Positions 1 to 5,656 of a stretch of DNA of 5,656 nt are shown piece after piece. The translations under genes and the position numbers were made by a program. The notes beneath the pieces are model-generated. The model made no database searches and was not told the DNA's origin. It saw only the letters and a list, made by a program, of their open reading frames with translations. The stretch is from Fidelibacterota bacterium (GTDB lineage: Bacteria > Fidelibacterota > Marinisomatia > Marinisomatales > TCS55), in contig PAIR01000058.1 of the NCBI GenBank assembly GCA_002704905.1, forward strand, positions 8,452 through 14,107, read 5' to 3'. The number at the start of each line of letters is the position of its first letter. Position 1 is the first letter of the stretch.

Positions 1-257
1 TAACCAATCCCGGAACGGCTTCGTTGGTACATGGCTCGGTCAGTAATATTATTTTTATCCAAGTAAATTTTACCCTTGGTAGGTTTGATCATACCTGTGA
101 TCATATAAAAACTAGTGGTTTTTCCTGCACCATTTGGGCCAAGCAATCCAACAATCTCACCTTTTTTTACATCTAGATCCACATCTCTTACGACCCATCG
201 TTTTCCATACCTTTTGTGTAATCCTTTGGCACTAAGCTGTTGGTGACTATTTTTCAT
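1..257 (-). CDS. lptB: LPS export ABC transporter ATP-binding protein LptB (N-terminal part, cut by window edge)
   Basis: This is the cytoplasmic ATPase of the LptB2FG transporter, which powers extraction of LPS from the inner membrane. Only the first 85 codons are present; a full LptB is about 240 residues, and the 3' end runs off the left edge. The start is the ATG at 255-257. The protein opens with GLHKRYGKRWVVRDVDLDV, then the Walker A motif GPNGAGKTT at residues 40-48, followed by SFYMITGMIKPTKGKI and the RSGIG segment that in LptB precedes the Q-loop. GEIVGLLGPNGAGKTT plus FYMITG is very characteristic of LptB within the ABC family. Walker B, the signature motif and the H-loop are outside the window. 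The start lies inside the end of lptC (11-base overlap), which suggests coupled translation. Seen: Walker A and LptB-like flanks. Inferred: partnership with LptF/LptG encoded elsewhere. Confidence 0.95.
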   Translation of the reverse strand, partial: MKNSHQQLSAKGLHKRYGKRWVVRDVDLDVKKGEIVGLLGPNGAGKTTSFYMITGMIKPTKGKIYLDKNNITDRAMYQRSRSGIG

Positions 258-768
258 CGTGAAAAATTCCGGTGGGCTTCAATATTTTCCAATTATTCAA
301 TTCAACATCAGATTCAAATCCAATGCCATACAGTGTATCTTGTTGTTCTGTAATAAAGGTAACCCTATCATCAGTGAACACTCGTTCTTTCACATTATCC
401 CAAGATAAAGTATCCGTGAAAAGCGTAACTCCACTATCTGATACAACTACTACATCACCTATAGCAATAAGGTAATCTCGATCTTCTTCAATTTCTGCAA
501 CTTTTGATTTCAGATTTGTAGTATAAACCTCTTCTTCATTAAAAAAATCAGCGTCTACATATTCATCTAACAGAATGTATTGTCGCTCGTTATATTTTTC
601 TAAATGTCCGGATCTAATAACCGCCCGTTTTGCACCCTCATTTGTAAGAGTGATAGTAGCATTCCAACTTTCTGCATCTGGTAAGCCTTCTCGGGATTCA
701 CCAGATCGTTTTACCTCTGAGACCTCGCAGCCAATGGCAAATACCAATAGAAAAAGAATGGTTTTCAT
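247..768 (-). CDS. lptC: LptC-like LPS export periplasmic protein, probable lipoprotein
   Basis: A 173-residue secreted protein with the character of LptC, which receives LPS from LptB2FG and passes it to the periplasmic LptA bridge. It begins MKTILFLLVFAIGC, a short hydrophobic stretch ending in a permissible lipobox (A-I-G-C, Cys14), so it may be a lipoprotein rather than having the single membrane helix of E. coli LptC. The rest is beta-rich and resembles the LptC/OstA jellyroll: NEGAKRAVIRSGHLEKY at about 44-59, a GDVVVV strand at 104-109, LFTDTLSWD at 116-124 and DTLYGIGFESD at 144-154. The pattern 'GdVvv..dgg..l.TdtL.wd....v.tdd.V.i...dt.yG.Gfesd' is what I recognise from LptC proteins of Bacteroidota-like lineages. 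It starts on the last base of the kdsC stop codon (TAATG) and runs 11 bases into lptB. An LptA/OstA-like protein is the main alternative, but the length, N-terminus and position next to kdsC favour LptC. Confidence 0.82.
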   Translation of the reverse strand: MKTILFLLVFAIGCEVSEVKRSGESREGLPDAESWNATITLTNEGAKRAVIRSGHLEKYNERQYILLDEYVDADFFNEEEVYTTNLKSKVAEIEEDRDYLIAIGDVVVVSDSGVTLFTDTLSWDNVKERVFTDDRVTFITEQQDTLYGIGFESDVELNNWKILKPTGIFHDEK

Positions 769-1301
769 TACTGATTCTGCACCTTTTCTTTAAGGACTTC
801 AATCACTGTATCTAACCGACCCTGTTTGGCTAAAATCCATTCCACCGCTTCACGGAAAGCACCCTGGCCACCAGATTTTTCCGTAACATAAACTGCTGCG
901 GCTTTACATATTTTGGATGCATTTTCTGTAGCAATTGGTACTCCAACTAAATTCATGACCGGGATATCAATCAGGTCATCTCCGATATAAGCAATTTCAT
1001 TATTAGATAGATTATATTTTTCTTTCAGAGCTTCATAGGGTGGAATCTTATTCAAGGTCCCGTTATAGACATCTTCAATTTTAAGCTCAGCCGCACGGTC
1101 GGCCGTCGCTTCTGAAAAACGGCCGGAAATAAGAGCTAATTTTAATCCGGCAGCGCGTATAATGGCGACTCCAGCTCCGTCATTGACAAAAAATCGTTTC
1201 AGTTCAATACCACCTTTACCTTTGTAAATAGAACCATCAGTCCAGACACCATCTACGTCAGAAATAATCATTTTGACTTTTTGAATATCGTAATCCATCA
1301 T
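768..1301 (-). CDS. kdsC: 3-deoxy-D-manno-octulosonate 8-phosphate phosphatase KdsC
   Basis: A cytoplasmic HAD-superfamily phosphatase that hydrolyses Kdo-8-phosphate to Kdo, the step between KdsA and KdsB. All HAD motifs are visible in the 177 residues. The nucleophile motif is DVDGVWTDG (Asp15 and Asp17), motif II is LISGR (Ser59), a likely motif III lysine is Lys85 in NGTLNKI, and motif IV is YIGDDLIDIPVM (Asp108/Asp109). The C-terminal GGQGAFREAVEWIL (about 144-157) is the usual KdsC tail, and there is no cap domain, as expected for this tetrameric C0-type family. Two tandem ATGs are possible starts: the one at 1299-1301 overlaps the kdsA stop by four bases (ATGA). The one at 1296-1298 gives TGATG, shortens the protein by one residue, and sits at a better distance from a GGTGA at 1303-1307. 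Trp20 replaces the more usual Leu in the DGVLTDG motif. Confidence 0.96.
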   Translation of the reverse strand: MMDYDIQKVKMIISDVDGVWTDGSIYKGKGGIELKRFFVNDGAGVAIIRAAGLKLALISGRFSEATADRAAELKIEDVYNGTLNKIPPYEALKEKYNLSNNEIAYIGDDLIDIPVMNLVGVPIATENASKICKAAAVYVTEKSGGQGAFREAVEWILAKQGRLDTVIEVLKEKVQNQ

Positions 1302-2106
1302 TTCACCGCTTTATGGACATTTATTAAGATTTTGAGTAAATCTTTTAATTCATCCAGAGGCCATTGAGTAGCAGCATCAGACTTTGCTTCTGCCGGGTTA
1401 TTATGGATTTCCATAAATAATCCATCGCACCCTGCAGCCACAGCCGCTTTAGCCAAAATTGGAATCATATGCCTTTGGCCACCTGTAGTAGCTTTACTAC
1501 CGGGAACCTGGGCTGAGTGAGTGGCATCAAAAATAACTGGATAACCCGTTTTTTGCATGACTGTGATAGCTGTCATATCTGAGACTAATCCATACCCAAA
1601 AGATGAACCTCGTTCCGTGAGTAAAATATTGTTATTACCAGTGATTGTGACTTTTTCCGCACTATAAGCCATTTTCCCCGGGGCTAAAAACTGGCCTTTT
1701 TTAATATTAATGGCTTTACCAGTTTCACCAGCAGCAACGAGCAAATCCGTCTGGCGACAGAGGAATGCGGGTATCTGCAATACATCAGCCACCTCGCTAA
1801 CTGTTGCGCATTGACTAGGAAGATGAACATCCGTCAAAATGGGCACATCTACTTCATTTTTTACATCTTCAAGAATTCTTAACCCTTCATCCATATCTGG
1901 ACCACGAAATGATCCTGCCGATGATCGGTTAGCTTTATCAAATGAACTTTTGAAAATAAACGGTACGTCAAGTTTTTCAGTTATAGAATAAATGGCTTCT
2001 GCCATTTTCAAACTATGATCTCTCGATTCAATAACGCACGGCCCACCAATTAAAGGTAAACCACCATCATCAAAATTTATTTGACCTACTGATACATTAT
2101 TATCCA

Positions 2107-2107
<1 letters not shown>
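1298..2107 (-). CDS. kdsA: 3-deoxy-8-phosphooctulonate synthase (Kdo-8-phosphate synthase) KdsA, metal-dependent class
   Basis: A cytoplasmic TIM-barrel enzyme condensing phosphoenolpyruvate with D-arabinose-5-phosphate to give Kdo-8-phosphate, the committed step of Kdo synthesis. The 269 residues match the family length. Visible family motifs are GGPCVIESRD (21-30), FKSSFDKANRSS (52-63), ILTDVHLPSQ (90-99), PAFLCRQTDLL (113-123), INIKKGQFLAPGKM (133-146), TERGSSFGYG (164-173) and VIFDATHS (191-198). Cys24, His197, Glu233 and Asp244 fall at the spacing of the metal ligands of the class II (metal-dependent) enzyme, as described for Aquifex; E. coli-type class I enzymes have Asn in place of the cysteine. 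A divalent metal requirement is therefore expected. The ATG overlaps the pyrG stop by one base (TAATG), and the 3' end overlaps kdsC, consistent with a coupled operon. The related aromatic enzyme DAHP synthase is excluded by the KANRSS and GGQRH motifs. Confidence 0.97.
1303..1307 (-). promoter_or_regulatory. Shine-Dalgarno-like GGTGA before kdsC
   Basis: GGTGA lies inside the last codons of kdsA. It is one base from the first kdsC ATG (1299-1301) and four bases from the second (1296-1298). The spacing slightly favours the second Met as the true start, although neither spacing is ideal, and re-initiation from the kdsA stop may matter more than this site. Confidence 0.35.
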
Positions 2108-4430
<2,323 letters not shown>

Positions 4431-4436
4431 TTTGTA

Positions 4437-4442
4437 CCACCC
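4437..4442 (-). promoter_or_regulatory. Weak Shine-Dalgarno-like GGGTGG before the kdsB TTG start
   Basis: GGGTGG lies six bases upstream of the TTG start at 4428-4430. It is an imperfect match to the anti-Shine-Dalgarno complement (GGAGG), but the distance is right. A second candidate, AGGA, lies at 4445-4448, further than usual from the TTG. With a rare start codon and a weak site, kdsB translation may be set low. Confidence 0.35.
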
Positions 4443-4448
4443 ATTCCT

Positions 4449-4476
4449 ATTAGAGGGTATGGTGCGACGGATTCAA
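4449..4476 (-). promoter_or_regulatory. Candidate sigma70-like promoter for the kdsB-lptB operon
   Basis: On the minus strand TTGAAT (4471-4476) and TCTAAT (4449-4454) are separated by 16 bases. These match the -35 consensus TTGACA at four positions and the -10 consensus TATAAT at five. Transcription would begin around 4442-4443, only about 12 bases before the TTG of kdsB, giving a very short leader. The gap is the only intergenic space of any size in the window, so a promoter here is expected, but the match is by eye and the organism's promoter consensus is unknown. Read-through from the permease gene is the alternative. Confidence 0.3.
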
Positions 4477-4560
4477 GAAACAATCCAACTCCATCAAACC
4501 TGTACTCTACGTCAAACATTAAATAATTAGATGAAAAATATAGACGAAATTTAGCTGAAT

Positions 4561-4581
4561 CCTGCTGCTGCTACAAGCAGG
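4561..4581 (-). other. Small stem-loop downstream of the ABC permease gene
   Basis: CCTGCT at 4576-4581 (minus strand) can pair with AGCAGG at 4561-4566 across a 9-base loop, giving a six-base-pair GC-rich stem; a shorter CTGCT/AGCAG pairing at 4568-4580 is also possible. It begins 12 bases after the permease stop codon, where a terminator or mRNA 3' end would lie. No run of T follows directly; the nearest T-rich stretch is about 20 bases further on. It is therefore not a canonical intrinsic terminator. The loop and right arm contain a short CAG triplet run. Confidence 0.3.
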
Positions 4582-4593
4582 TTAAGAAGAGAA

Positions 4594-5656
4594 TTATTCG
4601 AACCTCAGGGATTCAATAGGATCTAGGTTTGCTGCCCGGTAGGCAGGATATATTCCAAAACCGATGCCGATTAGTGAACAAACAGCCATACCGTAAAAAG
4701 CCCAGTCCATTGGCACCACAGCGGGAACTTTTAGTAAAACCGCCACCAAATTTCCTCCAGAAATGCCTAAAATGACACCCACAACTCCACCAAACTGACT
4801 TAAGAAAATGGCTTCCATCAAAAATTGACTAAGTATATCTCTTTTTGTGGCACCAATAGCTTTACGGATACCAATCTCTTTGATCCGTTCTGTTACTGAT
4901 ACAAGCATAATATTCATAATACCAATTCCCGCCACGAGGAGTGCAATTACACTGACTGAACCTGCAAAAAGTTTTATGCCACCAGTAAACCCTGCAAAAG
5001 TATTCATCAGTTCTTCATTTGATATAATTGAAAAATCATTTTCTTCGCCCACGGGTACTTTCCGAATTACTCGCATAAGGCCAATAGCTTCATCCATGGT
5101 TTTTTCATACATTTCCGCAGATTCTGATTCAAAAACAATACCCAAGGAAGTCCACCTATTAGAAAAACGCTGGATATATAATGAAATTGGAATAAGGCAA
5201 AAATAATCCTGACTCTGGCCAAAAGCTTGTCCTTTACGTTCCGTTACTCCGATTACGGTGTAATCAATCCCTTTTATTTTAATGGCTTTTCCAAGAGGGT
5301 CCTCAAAAGGAAATAGAATATCAACAATGTCTGGACCAAGAATAGTTACATTTCTTGCAAACCGAATATCATCTGGAGTAAAGTTTCTACCATCTGCAAG
5401 ATAAGTATTTAATGATCGCATTGCCCATTCATCAGCACCATTTAACTCTGCGGATTTTTTTAAAGTTTTATTTTTATATCGAATGTTACGCTCACCGGTC
5501 CCATCCATCACGCTTACCCTCAAAGGAAGTTTGGCTTTCCGTTTCATTTCTTCATAATGGGCGTAAGTAATATTCTTTCGCTGTCGAATTTTCCTATCAC
5601 CACCAGGCCCATGAATCTGTATTGCCGGAGATTTATTTATGGTAAATGTGTTGGTT
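4594..5656 (-). CDS. MacB/FtsX-type ABC transporter permease (5' end outside window)
   Basis: An inner-membrane permease of the MacB family, which works with a MacB-type ATPase and often a periplasmic adaptor to move substrates by mechanotransmission. About 354 codons are present. The frame stays open from the ATG at 5545-5547 up to the right edge (reading ...ITYAHYEEMKRKAK), so that ATG is internal, and roughly 50 residues including the first membrane helix are missing. The order is a periplasmic MacB_PCD-like domain (with VTERKGQAFGQSQD at 5206-5247), then a membrane helix FAGSVSVIALLVAGIGIMNI, the coupling segment VTERIKEIGIRKAIGATKRD (typical E-x-G-x-R-x-A-x-G), two more membrane helices, and the end PAYRAANLDPIESLRFE, which is the standard C-terminus of this family. 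The substrate cannot be read from the sequence. It shares the orientation of the kds operon but is separated from it by 163 bases, so it is probably a separate unit with partners to the right. Confidence 0.93.
   Translation of the reverse strand, partial: TNTFTINKSPAIQIHGPGGDRKIRQRKNITYAHYEEMKRKAKLPLRVSVMDGTGERNIRYKNKTLKKSAELNGADEWAMRSLNTYLADGRNFTPDDIRFARNVTILGPDIVDILFPFEDPLGKAIKIKGIDYTVIGVTERKGQAFGQSQDYFCLIPISLYIQRFSNRWTSLGIVFESESAEMYEKTMDEAIGLMRVIRKVPVGEENDFSIISNEELMNTFAGFTGGIKLFAGSVSVIALLVAGIGIMNIMLVSVTERIKEIGIRKAIGATKRDILSQFLMEAIFLSQFGGVVGVILGISGGNLVAVLLKVPAVVPMDWAFYGMAVCSLIGIGFGIYPAYRAANLDPIESLRFE

Noticed and set aside
272..793. Two plus-strand open frames (67 and 72 codons) opposite the lptC-like gene
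   Set aside because: They have no recognisable motif and lie opposite a gene that fits the operon and its family.
4510..4515. TTGACG as a -35 element in the gap
   Set aside because: It is a good -35 match, but no -10-like hexamer lies 16 to 18 bases downstream.
4431..4593. A tRNA, small RNA or riboswitch in the only intergenic gap
   Set aside because: No cloverleaf, T-loop sequence or known riboswitch core is visible; only a small stem-loop and a promoter-like pair can be named.
4847..5206. 119-codon open frame on the plus strand opposite the ABC permease
   Set aside because: It is the antisense of the conserved MacB C-terminal domain, with low-complexity composition and no independent support.
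5545..5547. ATG as the true start of the ABC permease
   Set aside because: The frame continues upstream without a stop to the window edge, and the residues there (ITYAHYEEMKRKAK) fit the MacB periplasmic domain, so this Met is internal.

Overview
The window is a compact, AT-rich stretch from a Gram-negative (lipopolysaccharide-making) bacterium, and every gene reads on the minus strand. It holds the genes that make and activate Kdo (3-deoxy-D-manno-octulosonate), the acidic sugar that links lipid A to the rest of LPS. These are followed by genes of the Lpt machine that carries LPS to the outer membrane. Three traits argue against an enterobacterial type: the metal-dependent class of KdsA, an LptC-like protein with a lipoprotein-like N-terminus, and a gene order with pyrG among the kds genes. 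They suggest a marine or environmental lineage of the Bacteroidota/FCB or Marinimicrobia kind. That placement is an inference from style, not a proven assignment.

Layout in transcription order (right to left): (1) 4594-5656, the C-terminal part of a MacB/FtsX-type ABC transporter permease whose start lies outside the window. (2) 4431-4593, a 163-base gap with a small stem-loop and one candidate sigma70-like promoter. (3) kdsB, starting at TTG (3723-4430). (4) pyrG, CTP synthase (2107-3729). (5) kdsA (1298-2107). (6) kdsC (768-1301). (7) an lptC-like gene (247-768). (8) the first 85 codons of lptB (1-257), cut by the window edge.

From kdsB to lptB each gene overlaps the next by 1 to 11 bases, so the six genes almost certainly form one translationally coupled operon. 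The chemistry is consecutive. KdsA condenses arabinose-5-phosphate with phosphoenolpyruvate to give Kdo-8-phosphate, KdsC removes the phosphate, and KdsB activates Kdo with CTP, which PyrG supplies. LptC and LptB then belong to the export of finished LPS. The arabinose-5-phosphate isomerase (kdsD), lptA, lptF, lptG and the Kdo transferase are not in the window.

I see no mobile element, CRISPR array, tRNA or rRNA, and no clearly novel system. Points worth a second look are the absence of lptA between lptC and lptB, an altered oxyanion-hole motif in CTP synthase, an altered sugar-side loop in KdsB, and the non-ATG start of kdsB.
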